Source: an uncultured Bacteroidales bacterium (GTDB taxonomy: Bacteria; Bacteroidota; Bacteroidia; Bacteroidales; UBA932). From it: 64,000 nucleotides of DNA. Position 1 is the first letter of the stretch. The number at the start of each line of letters is the position of its first letter. Below, piece by piece: positions 19,891-28,409 of the stretch. Where the stretch lies: NCBI GenBank assembly GCA_944326245.1, contig CALVDF010000001.1, forward strand, positions 62,001-126,000. The letters are read 5' to 3'. The notes under the pieces were generated by a model. It was not told the origin of the DNA, ran no database searches, and saw only the letters and a program-made list of their open reading frames with translations. Position numbers and translations under genes: made by a program.

Positions 19891-20451
19891 ATGTTTGAGT
19901 GTTTTCTGACACGGATTTTGCAGAGGAAAGCTCTGAGAAAGGTCGTTCATCCGCACAACGGAGTATACATTCCCCTGGAATCGGCCCGCAGAATAGGATT
20001 TGTGGCCAACGCCGACAACCCTGGTTCCGTCAAAGCTGTCGGTACCATCACTATGGAAATGCAGAAAAGGAGAATGGAATTCATGGGGATTTACCTGGAC
20101 TTCAGAAAAAATCCTGGCGAAGAACAGGCGTCGATTTCAAATCCTTCTGTGAGAACAGTACGGAGAAACGATGTCAACTGGTACGGACTTCCATACGATA
20201 ACGCCATCAAAGATTTTGTACAGAATCATTTCGATATACTTATTGACCTTACTCAGGACAAAAGGGTATTTGCCGCGGACTACATACTGGCGAAAGCCGA
20301 TGCATCCTTCAGAATAGGAGTTTCAAACGGTTCCAAGAATCCTTACGACATGATTGTCTCTTCACCTGACGGACAGCAGACCGGGAATCCGGATCAACTT
20401 GTCAAAAGCATATTACTTTATCTTACAACAATACACACAGACTCAAAATGA
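19891..20451 (+). CDS. DUF6913-like protein of unknown function
   Basis: 186 residues, no signal peptide, no membrane segment. An early helix rich in Arg/Lys is followed by strands such as RRIGFVANAD and MGIYLDF, and a central VNWYGLPYDNAIKDFVQNHF segment. Then come FDILIDLTQDKRVFAADYILAKADASFRIGV and a C-terminal helix (LVKSILLYL). The layout matches what I remember of Bacteroidales DUF6913 proteins, unverified; the alternating strand/helix pattern could be a Rossmann-like or glycosyltransferase-B-like half domain, but no catalytic motif is apparent. The last bases overlap DUF368 (ATGA). The ATG directly follows its promoter, so the mRNA is probably leaderless. Confidence 0.75.
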   Translation: MFECFLTRILQRKALRKVVHPHNGVYIPLESARRIGFVANADNPGSVKAVGTITMEMQKRRMEFMGIYLDFRKNPGEEQASISNPSVRTVRRNDVNWYGLPYDNAIKDFVQNHFDILIDLTQDKRVFAADYILAKADASFRIGVSNGSKNPYDMIVSSPDGQQTGNPDQLVKSILLYLTTIHTDSK

Positions 20452-21374
20452 GAAAGTTTTCTTCTTACGCAATGATTACAGTCAAAGGAATCGGAATGGG
20501 AGCTGCCGATGTAATACCTGGAGTTTCCGGCGGTACCATCGCATTCCTGACCGGCATCTACGAGGAACTGATCAATTCCATCAAATCAGTAAACACCCAG
20601 GCCTTCAGGCTGCTTTTCACAGGCAGGATCAAAATGTTCTGGAACCACATCAACGGAACATTCCTTGTCTCTCTTATACTGGGCATAGCCATCAGCTTTT
20701 TCTCACTCGCCAAGCTCATGCAGTACCTAATGGCCAACGAGCCCATCCCCCTGTGGTCCTTCTTCTTCGGTCTCATTATAGCCTCTGCAATACTGATTCT
20801 CAAGGATATAGATTTAACTAAAATAAAAAACATCATCGCCCTGCTGCTTGGAATTGCTGCCGGGGCCGCAATATGTCTGGTATCTCCTACTGAAACCCCA
20901 AACCACCTGTGGTTCATCTTCCTGTGCGGAGCCATCGCTATCTGCGCCATGATTTTGCCCGGAATCTCAGGCAGCTTCATTCTCCTGCTCCTTGGCAAGT
21001 ACGAATATATGCTGAAGGCTCTCACTGACTTTAACATAGTCCTGATTCTAGTATTCGTCGCAGGTGCGGCCATAGGCATCGTATCCTTCTCTCATTTTCT
21101 CTCATGGCTGCTGAAAAAATATCATGTCACCACTATCTCTGCCCTGGCAGGAATCATGATAGGTTCTCTCGTCAAGGTATGGCCGTGGCAGCTTCAGATA
21201 GGAGAAGTATCCCGTCCCGTGATGCCATTCCAGCCGAATCTGGAGCCACTGTTCTCCGGACACATCGGTCTGGCCGTAACCTTCGCGCTTATCGGCGTCG
21301 CACTGGTTCTTGTCCTGGAACTCACAGCTGCCCGGATGCAGAAGAAAAGAGAATCTGAAGAAAAAAATTGTTAA
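20448..21374 (+). CDS. DUF368 membrane protein (undecaprenyl-phosphate translocase family, PopT-like)
   Basis: 308 residues with about eight membrane segments. The signature VKGIGMGAADVIPGVSGGT near the N-terminus and its second-half echo AMILPGISGSFILLLLGKYEYML identify DUF368. Members of this family were recently shown to return the lipid carrier undecaprenyl phosphate across the inner membrane, so recycling of the C55-P carrier is the likely role. The start codon overlaps the stop of the preceding gene (ATGA), and its own stop overlaps the -7 box for tamB. Some C55-P translocases matter most at particular pH or salt; nothing here shows regulation. Confidence 0.93.
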   Translation: MRKFSSYAMITVKGIGMGAADVIPGVSGGTIAFLTGIYEELINSIKSVNTQAFRLLFTGRIKMFWNHINGTFLVSLILGIAISFFSLAKLMQYLMANEPIPLWSFFFGLIIASAILILKDIDLTKIKNIIALLLGIAAGAAICLVSPTETPNHLWFIFLCGAIAICAMILPGISGSFILLLLGKYEYMLKALTDFNIVLILVFVAGAAIGIVSFSHFLSWLLKKYHVTTISALAGIMIGSLVKVWPWQLQIGEVSRPVMPFQPNLEPLFSGHIGLAVTFALIGVALVLVLELTAARMQKKRESEEKNC

Positions 21375-21379
21375 CTTTG
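21372..21379 (+). promoter_or_regulatory. Possible -7 element of tamB overlapping the DUF368 stop codon
   Basis: TAACTTTG matches TAnnTTTG; its first three bases are the TAA stop of the preceding gene. It would start a transcript just upstream of the tamB reading frame. Confidence 0.45.
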
Positions 21380-21380
21380 A

Positions 21381-24300
21381 AAGTTAGTAAAAAACGCCAT
21401 CAGGACTTTCAGAAAAATACTAGCCGGTCTGCTGATTCTCATCTGCATCGCACCTGTTGCAGGCTATGTGGCCCTGCAGTTTCCCCAGCTGCAGACCCGC
21501 ATAGCCCGACGGGCTGTCTCATCCCTGGAAGAACACCTGCACGGCAATATAGAGATTGACAGAATAGCCATAGTGTTCATAAACAAAGTGATGGCCTATG
21601 GCATATCCATCACCGGAGAGCAAGGAGACACTCTTGCCTCCCTGGACAAGCTGTCCGTATCCATTTCACCAAAGAACCTGCTGCGCGGACAACTCCATTT
21701 CAACCGCATATTTCTTCAGGACGGATGTTTCAACCTTATCCAGGAGGGTCAGGCGCACAATAACATCAACCGCATTTTCAACATTCAGCCAAAGCCGGAC
21801 TCACTCAAGAAACCGTTCAGCATACCGGACATGACTATTGACGAGATTACACTCCGCAACATGTCTTTCTCCATGTCCAACCCTCCGGCGGACACTATTC
21901 CTAAAGCAGACGGCTGCATTAACTTTAAAAATCTGGAACTAAGAAACATCAGCGCCAGAATAAACAGAATTTCCATTGAGAGCAACACTATATCGTGCAG
22001 GATCAGGGACCTGAGCTGCATCGACCGCTCCGGGTACGAACTTAAGTCACTGAGCGGCCATTTCACCCTCAACGGGAGTGAATCCAGACTGGACAACATG
22101 CACCTTACAGACAACTGGTCCGAAATCAATGCCGAGTACCTCTCTCTCGCATACAGCAGCGGCAAAGACCTCAAGGACTTCATACACAAGGTCACAATGG
22201 CTGCCGATTTCCGGAACAGTACACTTGACTTCAGGAGTATCGGCGTATTTGCAGAAAGTCTAAGGGACAATACTTTGAGGATAGGACTGGACGGACAAGT
22301 CAGCGGTACCGTATCAGCCCTGAAAGCCTATGACCTGAAAGTCCACACCGACACAGGATCCGACATAAGCCTAAGTGCCGAGATTACAGGCCTTCCGGAC
22401 ATAAAGGACACATACTTCAACTTTTCTGTAAAACACATTACGACCACCACACAGGAAGTATCCGGGATCATTTCGCAGTTCAGCAGAAAACCCAACTCCA
22501 TAGCAAAAATCGTCCCGGGCACGGAAGTCTCCTTGACAGGCCTCGCATACGGCAACCTCTCCACTCTATACAGTCTGGGAACCATCACCTCAGACATAGG
22601 CTCCGTCACTTATGAAGTGGACATGAAAAGTGATCCTGACAGCACTGTGCGCAGAATATCGTCCGATGTAGAACTGGCAAATCTCGATGTCGGGAAAATC
22701 CTAGACAAAGAAGCTTTCGGGGATATAGACCTCAAAGCCAGAATCCACGCACAAATACCGGAGAAAGGGTCCGGAAAAATGATTGACGCCAGACTAGAAC
22801 ATGCCAGAATAAACAGCATCACTATCAAAGGATACGAATACAAGGACATAGCCATCACCGGAGAGATGAGGAACGGATCGGCAGACATCAGGCTACTGAG
22901 CCATGATCCGGCATTTCCGGTAATGTTCCAAAGCATCGTGGACCTCAGGCAGGACAAGACGCTGGACAGAATAAAACTGTATCTTGATGTCCCTTATTCC
23001 GACCTTCTTAGCATGAATCTCGTAAAGGAAGGGACACTGGCCTCCGCCGGCATAACGGCAAAGGCAGACCTGCAGTTTACCGACCGCAGTATCCTTGGCA
23101 GCGTCCTTCTTGACAACATCAGCTATGCCAATGACAACGGACAGTACAATATAGACTCCATATACATCCACTCTTTCCTTTCTGAAAACGAACACACGGT
23201 AACCCTGCGTTCACCCATCATGCAGGCAGGATATACAAGTACAGACTCGCCGTCAAGACTTGCCGCAAGACTGGCACAGGCCGTCAACTGCCCCCCTCTT
23301 GAAAGACTGCTGCCACCGGATACTGCCGGCAAGGCCACAAAGAACGGGTTCTATGATTTCCATCTGCAGACCTTCGACATGTCACAGATATGCGATATCA
23401 TTATGCCGGGTCTATACATAGCCGACGGGACATCCATAGATTTCTCGTTGGACGAAAGCAATCTTCTGGATTTTAATTTCACGTCATCCTCCATAGCGTT
23501 CGGGAACAGAAAAGGCAGCAGCTACAGTCTGGACAACGTCCGTCTCAACGCAGGCAACACCGGTTCAGATGTAAAAGGAAGTCTCACGGTAGACCGTATA
23601 AAGTCAGGGAACATGACAGTGGACAATGCCATGATATCGCTGGACGAAGACGGCAAAGACATGCTGCTTAAACTGAGTTACAACAATGCCGATACCACGT
23701 GGCTGGACATGTCCGCCAGAATCAACGCATGGAAGAATCCTGCCGGCAAAATTATGGCGGACATAGACATAGACAGTTCAGGGCTCAATATACGCAATCA
23801 CACATGGATCCTTTCCCCTACAGCCGTCTCCATAAGACCCAGAAATTACTCGATACAGGGTTTCGGGCTGTACGGAGCACAGGATTCGCTCAGAATATAC
23901 GGAACCATCTCCGAAGACCCTGACAGCGTACTATCAATCAGGCTTGCCAATCTCAACCTGGATCTTCTGAATTCATTCACCGGCACGGATCTGGACATCC
24001 AGGGAAGAATGTCAGGAGAAGTAGACCTCTTCAACTTCTTTTCAGGCATGGGGGCGAATATGGAAGTTACAGGTGACAGCATAAGCCTGAAGGGGGAGAA
24101 TCTGGGACAACTGTCGGTCCGCAGCCGGAGGGATCTGGCAAGGAACAGATTCAATATCCTGATAAACAACTTCCTGGACGGGAAGAACCCCATCAACGCA
24201 AGCGGATACTTTATTCCAGGACGCAACTATCTGGATATGGACCTTCTGCTGCGGAATCTGCACCTTACAGCCGTCGCTCCGTTCCTAAGTGACTTCGCTG

Positions 24301-26054
24301 ACATATCCGACGGATATATCAGCGGCAATATCGGGATAACAGGCCAACTTGACATGCTCATGCTAAGCAGCAATGACAGCAGGATAGATTCTCTGGCCAT
24401 AACCCCGGTATTTACAAAAGTACCGTATATCCTCAACGGTCCGATATCATTCAGCCGTCAGCGGATGGACCTGGACAGCCTGTCCATACAGGATCCTGAA
24501 GGTTCTACGGCATGGCTGTCCGGAAGCATGAGTCACGATTTCTTCAAAAACATATACCTGGATGCGAATCTCGGTTTCGAGAACTTCCAGGTACTCAATA
24601 CCGGAGAGTACAACAACAGCAAATTCTACGGCACTGCTTTTGCCTCAGGAAACGTGGGCATATCCGGTCCCATTGACAACATACTTATAGATGCCCAGGT
24701 GAACACCAATGACAACACGTCTCTCCATGTCCCACTGTCCTCATCGTCATCGGCATCCACTACAGACCTGATCACATTTACCGATTTCCGCCATCCGGCA
24801 GACAGCACTGTCCAGGACAACGGGGAGGAAAACAATGCCGGCACTGTCAGGAAACGCAGGAGCAATATCGAAATACGGGCGACGGCCGGCATCACCTCAG
24901 GAACTGAACTGCAGATAGAGATAGACAGGCAGCTCGGAGACATACTCAAATGCAGAGGAGACGGGAACATAAGCCTGACATTCAATCCATCACGCAACAT
25001 CATGGACATAAGGGGAGACTACACTGTCAGCGAAGGCAGTCTCCATTACACCCTATACATGCAGTCCAGAGACTTCACACTCAACGAAGGCGGCAGCATA
25101 GCCTTCAACGGAGACCTCAAGAACACCAATCTCAATATAGGAGCCACATACCATACAAAAGCATCCATATCCACTCTCATATCCGACACTACAGCTGTAG
25201 GAAGCCGCCGCAACGTAAGCTGCGGCATACAGCTCCAAGGCCCTCTGTCCAATCCGGAACTTTCATTCTCAATAGACATTCCCGACCTGGATCCTATCAC
25301 CAAAGGTCGGGTAGAGAGTGCATTGAGTACTCCGGACAAAGTCCAGAAACAATTCATGGCACTGCTGTTCTCAGGAAGCTTCGTACCCGATGAGCAGTCA
25401 GGGATAGTCAACAACTCTACCATACTCTATTCCAACGCCAGCGAGATGCTCTCCAACCAGTTCAACAACATATTCCGGCAACTGGACATACCCCTCGACC
25501 TGGGTCTCAACTACCAGCCTGGAGGATCCAACGGCAGCTGGGGCATGTTCGATGTGGCCGTATCCTACCAGGCGTTCAACAACAGGCTAATAATCAACGG
25601 CAATCTAGGCAACGACGAGACATCTTCCAACTGGGCGGGAGACTTCGATGCCGAGATCAAGGTGGACCGTCAGGGCAAACTGCGCGTAACCCTGTTCACC
25701 CGTTCGGCGGATACATATTCCAACTATCTGGACAATACGCAGCGCAGCGGTTTCGGTGTCACGTATCAGGACGAATTCGACACATTCGGGGATTTCTGGA
25801 GAAACATATTCTTCAGCCGCAAACGCAGGGAACAGTACGAACTGAAGAAGCTGCAGGAAGCCGAGGACGAACTCGAAAAAGAGGCCGCAGCTGCCAACAT
25901 CGTAAAGGAAGAGGTTCTGCGTCCAAGGGAAAATCCGATGAATTTCCTTGAAGAAACAGGAACAGTAGAATATCAGGAAGACCAGAACCAGGGGGCCCAG
26001 GTATACTACTACGAAGAAGAAGACAAAGACGATGAAGGCGTCAAGGCAGAATGA
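21381..26054 (+). CDS. tamB: TamB-like translocation/assembly module protein (AsmA/DUF490 family)
   Basis: About 1550 residues. A single N-terminal membrane anchor is followed by >1300 residues of beta-rich repeats and the conserved C-terminal DUF490/TamB domain (residues ~1300-1430 counted from the GTG: GDGNISLTFNP, YTVSEGSLHYTL, GRVESALSTPD). A charged, coiled-coil-like tail rich in Glu/Lys ends the protein. TamB-type proteins bridge the inner and outer membranes and move phospholipid or assist barrel insertion. The start is unresolved: the first recognised start codon is GTG at 21468, but the same frame is open from 21381 and encodes the hydrophobic anchor (LAGLLILICIAPVAG) upstream of that GTG, with no ATG/GTG/TTG there. 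The 3' end overlaps the convergent mtaB by 14 bp. Confidence 0.85.
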   Translation, partial: KLVKNAIRTFRKILAGLLILICIAPVAGYVALQFPQLQTRIARRAVSSLEEHLHGNIEIDRIAIVFINKVMAYGISITGEQGDTLASLDKLSVSISPKNLLRGQLHFNRIFLQDGCFNLIQEGQAHNNINRIFNIQPKPDSLKKPFSIPDMTIDEITLRNMSFSMSNPPADTIPKADGCINFKNLELRNISARINRISIESNTISCRIRDLSCIDRSGYELKSLSGHFTLNGSESRLDNMHLTDNWSEINAEYLSLAYSSGKDLKDFIHKVTMAADFRNSTLDFRSIGVFAESLRDNTLRIGLDGQVSGTVSALKAYDLKVHTDTGSDISLSAEITGLPDIKDTYFNFSVKHITTTTQEVSGIISQFSRKPNSIAKIVPGTEVSLTGLAYGNLSTLYSLGTITSDIGSVTYEVDMKSDPDSTVRRISSDVELANLDVGKILDKEAFGDIDLKARIHAQIPEKGSGKMIDARLEHARINSITIKGYEYKDIAITGEMRNGSADIRLLSHDPAFPVMFQSIVDLRQDKTLDRIKLYLDVPYSDLLSMNLVKEGTLASAGITAKADLQFTDRSILGSVLLDNISYANDNGQYNIDSIYIHSFLSENEHTVTLRSPIMQAGYTSTDSPSRLAARLAQAVNCPPLERLLPPDTAGKATKNGFYDFHLQTFDMSQICDIIMPGLYIADGTSIDFSLDESNLLDFNFTSSSIAFGNRKGSSYSLDNVRLNAGNTGSDVKGSLTVDRIKSGNMTVDNAMISLDEDGKDMLLKLSYNNADTTWLDMSARINAWKNPAGKIMADIDIDSSGLNIRNHTWILSPTAVSIRPRNYSIQGFGLYGAQDSLRIYGTISEDPDSVLSIRLANLNLDLLNSFTGTDLDIQGRMSGEVDLFNFFSGMGANMEVTGDSISLKGENLGQLSVRSRRDLARNRFNILINNFLDGKNPINASGYFIPGRNYLDMDLLLRNLHLTAVAPFLSDFADISDGYISGNIGITGQLDMLMLSSNDSRIDSLAITPVFTKVPYILNGPISFSRQRMDLDSLSIQDPEGSTAWLSGSMSHDFFKNIYLDANLGFENFQVLNTGEYNNSKFYGTAFASGNVGISGPIDNILIDAQVNTNDNTSLHVPLSSSSSASTTDLITFTDFRHPADSTVQDNGEENNAGTVRKRRSNIEIRATAGITSGTELQIEIDRQLGDILKCRGDGNISLTFNPSRNIMDIRGDYTVSEGSLHYTLYMQSRDFTLNEGGSIAFNGDLKNTNLNIGATYHTKASISTLISDTTAVGSRRNVSCGIQLQGPLSNPELSFSIDIPDLDPITKGRVESALSTPDKVQKQFMALLFSGSFVPDEQSGIVNNSTILYSNASEMLSNQFNNIFRQLDIPLDLGLNYQPGGSNGSWGMFDVAVSYQAFNNRLIINGNLGNDETSSNWAGDFDAEIKVDRQGKLRVTLFTRSADTYSNYLDNTQRSGFGVTYQDEFDTFGDFWRNIFFSRKRREQYELKKLQEAEDELEKEAAAANIVKEEVLRPRENPMNFLEETGTVEYQEDQNQGAQVYYYEEEDKDDEGVKAE

Positions 26055-27303
26055 CCTTGACCACCTTGCCTATCAGATTCCTGTCATAGGGCATTTCCAC
26101 CTTGATATAATTACGCGTATACCCTGACATCTTCCCGTCCCTCGACTTGCTCTCAAACAGTACTTCCTCTTCCCTTCCGCTATTCATGGCACAGAAATCC
26201 CTGTGCAGACGGGCACACATGTCTTCCAGAACAGCTACCCTCTGCGTCTTCACATTCTCGGGAACCTGATCCGGCATTACTGCTGCAGGAGTTCCTGCCC
26301 TGCGCGAATAAGGGAATACATGTATGAATGCAGGCTTTATTTCCTCCAGAAAATCACATGTACACCTGAAATCTTCCTCTGTCTCTCCAGGGAAACCCAC
26401 TATCACATCTATTCCGAAGAAAACGTGATCCATCTTGCTGCGTATCAACTCTATCTTGCTTCTGAAGTCTGCCGTGCGGTATCTGCGCCCCATTCGGCTC
26501 AGAATCCTGTCGCATCCGGACTGGAGAGGTATGTGGAAATGCGGCAGGAATTTCGTTCCGGACGCAATCCATTCCACTATCTCAGGAGTGAGCAGATTAG
26601 GTTCTATTGACGATATACGATATCGCAGGATTCCGTCCACATCATTGAGCTGCTGTAAAAGTGACAGAAAACTTTCCCCGGTCTTGCGGCCATAGTCCCC
26701 GGTATTGACCCCGGTAAGAACTGTCTCCACGATTCCTGCCTGTGCAATTTCCCTAGCCTGCTCCAATATCGTGGACGCAGGAAGGCTTCGGCTGCCGCCA
26801 CGTGCATACGGGACCGTACAGTAGGAACATTTGTAGTCACATCCGTCCTGGATCTTGAGGAACGACCGTGTCCGCTCTCCCGTGGAATATGCCGGAAAGA
26901 TATTGTCTACGGAATCTATATCGCACAGTTCCACCTTCCTGGCTTGTTTCCCGTCTTTTCTGCTGTCCAGCAGCTTTTCCACCTCATCGACCACCAGTCC
27001 CTTGCTGCCTGCGCCCAGCACTATATCCACACCTTCCAGAGCAGCAATCTCTTCACCTTTCAGCTGAGCATAACAGCCTACTACAGCGATTACCGCTTCA
27101 GGGGAGCGCCGGTGCAGACGCCTGATAAGGTTACGGTCCTTCTTGTCGCTATGTTCAGTGACTGAACAAGTATTTACCACATAGATATCTGCATCGGAAG
27201 CAGAAGACACTACTTCATAGCCTCTCCGCGCAAATTCTCTGGCTATGGTCGAGCTCTCCGAATAATTGAGCTTGCAGCCCAGGGTATGCACCGCTACCTT
27301 CAT
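26041..27303 (-). CDS. mtaB: tRNA t6A37 methylthiotransferase MtaB
   Basis: 420 residues from the ATG at 27303. It adds a methylthio group to t6A37 of ANN-decoding tRNAs. Order: N-terminal MTTase domain (MKVAVHTLGCKLN, with further cluster cysteines in VNTCSVT and VVGCYAQ), radical-SAM domain with CDYKCSYC, and a C-terminal TRAM-like segment (GREEVLFES..YTRNYIKV). The frame extends 65 codons further upstream, but that stretch overlaps folB and is unlike MTTases, so the MKVAV start is preferred; it overlaps the folB stop (ATGA). Operon: rsmI-like, folB, mtaB. Confidence 0.94.
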   Translation of the reverse strand: MKVAVHTLGCKLNYSESSTIAREFARRGYEVVSSASDADIYVVNTCSVTEHSDKKDRNLIRRLHRRSPEAVIAVVGCYAQLKGEEIAALEGVDIVLGAGSKGLVVDEVEKLLDSRKDGKQARKVELCDIDSVDNIFPAYSTGERTRSFLKIQDGCDYKCSYCTVPYARGGSRSLPASTILEQAREIAQAGIVETVLTGVNTGDYGRKTGESFLSLLQQLNDVDGILRYRISSIEPNLLTPEIVEWIASGTKFLPHFHIPLQSGCDRILSRMGRRYRTADFRSKIELIRSKMDHVFFGIDVIVGFPGETEEDFRCTCDFLEEIKPAFIHVFPYSRRAGTPAAVMPDQVPENVKTQRVAVLEDMCARLHRDFCAMNSGREEEVLFESKSRDGKMSGYTRNYIKVEMPYDRNLIGKVVKVILP

Positions 27304-27659
27304 ACTTCCTCCAGTTCCAATGTAACCCTGGATGCACCTACTTCTCCTCCCAGCGGAGGATTGAGCTTGGCTATGGATATCCTGGCCCGCTCCACCTGAG
27401 GAAAAGACTTCCTGAACCGGCGCAGTATACGTCCGGCCACATGTTCCAGGAGATCGGATGAAACGGCCATCTCCTCTTTCACTATATCGTAAATACACTG
27501 ATAATTGAGCGTATCCTCCAAAGAATCGCTCAAGGAGGCAGCACGTGTATCCGTCCAGACCTCAAAATCCACCACAAAATGATTGCCTATCACTTTCTCC
27601 TCATGGAAACACCCGTGATGGGCAAAGAAACGCATTCCGCAAAGTTCTATTTTTCCCAT
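27300..27659 (-). CDS. folB: Dihydroneopterin aldolase
   Basis: 119 residues, the normal FolB length, from the ATG at 27659. It cleaves 7,8-dihydroneopterin to 6-hydroxymethyl-7,8-dihydropterin and glycolaldehyde in folate synthesis. Family features: IELCGMRFFAHHGCFHEE with the conserved Glu, a TLNYQCIYDIV segment, HVAGRIL, and the C-terminal ISIAKLNPPLGG with the catalytic Lys. An upstream extension of 49 codons is rejected because it lies inside the methylase gene. It starts 5 bp after the methylase stop and overlaps mtaB by 4 bp. Confidence 0.94.
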   Translation of the reverse strand: MGKIELCGMRFFAHHGCFHEEKVIGNHFVVDFEVWTDTRAASLSDSLEDTLNYQCIYDIVKEEMAVSSDLLEHVAGRILRRFRKSFPQVERARISIAKLNPPLGGEVGASRVTLELEEV

Positions 27660-27664
27660 ATCAA

Positions 27665-28369
27665 TTATGCATATATCAGAAATACTGCAGGCCGCTTGGA
27701 TATTGTCAACCCGCACGCACGCCACTGGGCGACAGTCCTGGTCCTTATCATCTTGTCCGGAAGGGTTATGCCCGCCGCTACGCATACTCTCGTCGATGGA
27801 TCGCACACAGCCAGAATATCCTGGAACAAGGCATCGCTCCTGTACGGAGTCTCAATGAGTATCTGCGTCTCGCAATTCCGGCGTGAGCGGGCTTCCAGCT
27901 CCTTGATCCGTTTGCGGCGTGCTTCGGTTTTGGCCGGGACATACCCGACAAATGCGAAGCACTGCCCGTTCATGCCTGATGACATGAGAGCCATCATAAG
28001 GGACGACGGACCTGAAAAGGGGACAACCTCTACATCAGCCTTGTGGGCCAATTCTACGAGGGCCGCACCGGGATCGGCTACAGCAGGAAGGCCGGCCTCG
28101 GAAATAAGGGCCATGTCCTCCCCGTCTGCAAAACGGGAAGCAATCCGCTCTATATCCTCCCTGGTCGAATGCTCGTTGATCTCATAGAATGTAAGTCCGT
28201 CTATCCTGCCACGGAACCCGATACGCGAAAGATATCTTCTGGCTGTCCGGATATCCTCCACGGCAAAGCGGGTCACATGCCCTATCTGCCCGAATACGTA
28301 CGGAGGAATTACCTCCTCGGGCGGATTATCCCCAAGAGGGGCCGGAACCAGATAAAGTCTGCTACTCAT
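27665..28369 (-). CDS. Tetrapyrrole-methylase-fold SAM methyltransferase, RsmI-like short form
   Basis: 234 residues. It has the fold of RsmI (16S rRNA C1402 2'-O-methyltransferase) and the corrin/porphyrin methylases: an N-terminal LYLVPAPLGD (compare LYVVPTPIGN in RsmI), ALISEAGLPAVADPGA (GMP-like/substrate loop), VVPFSGPSSLMMALMSSG and FAFVGYVPAK (compare F.GFLP in RsmI). It is clearly shorter than canonical RsmI (~280 residues) and lacks the C-terminal extension. Bacteroidota often carry such a short paralogue; its substrate is not certain. It is the first gene of the operon with folB and mtaB, with a promoter almost touching its ATG. Confidence 0.85.
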   Translation of the reverse strand: MSSRLYLVPAPLGDNPPEEVIPPYVFGQIGHVTRFAVEDIRTARRYLSRIGFRGRIDGLTFYEINEHSTREDIERIASRFADGEDMALISEAGLPAVADPGAALVELAHKADVEVVPFSGPSSLMMALMSSGMNGQCFAFVGYVPAKTEARRKRIKELEARSRRNCETQILIETPYRSDALFQDILAVCDPSTRVCVAAGITLPDKMIRTRTVAQWRACGLTISKRPAVFLIYA

Positions 28370-28375
28370 ATTTTA

Positions 28376-28383
28376 CAAAATTA
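28376..28383 (-). promoter_or_regulatory. -7 element of the RsmI-like/folB/mtaB operon
   Basis: The minus strand reads TAATTTTG, matching TAnnTTTG, and ends 6 nt before the ATG at 28369. The leader would be only a few nucleotides. Confidence 0.55.
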
Positions 28384-28395
28384 AACAAATTTCCG

Positions 28396-28403
28396 TATCT
28401 TTG
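28396..28403 (+). promoter_or_regulatory. -7 element of the PhnP-like gene; decides its start
   Basis: TATCTTTG matches TAnnTTTG. A possible in-frame TTG start at 28401 lies inside this box and so cannot be in the mRNA; the ATG at 28410, 6 nt past the box, is the start. Confidence 0.6.
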
Positions 28404-28409
28404 GGGCCG

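Noticed and set aside
27304..27498. 65-codon N-terminal extension of mtaB
   Set aside because: It lies inside folB on the same strand in another frame, and MTTases begin with the MKVA..GCK segment.
27660..27806. 49-codon N-terminal extension of folB
   Set aside because: It lies within the methylase gene; FolB proteins start at the MGKIEL-like strand.
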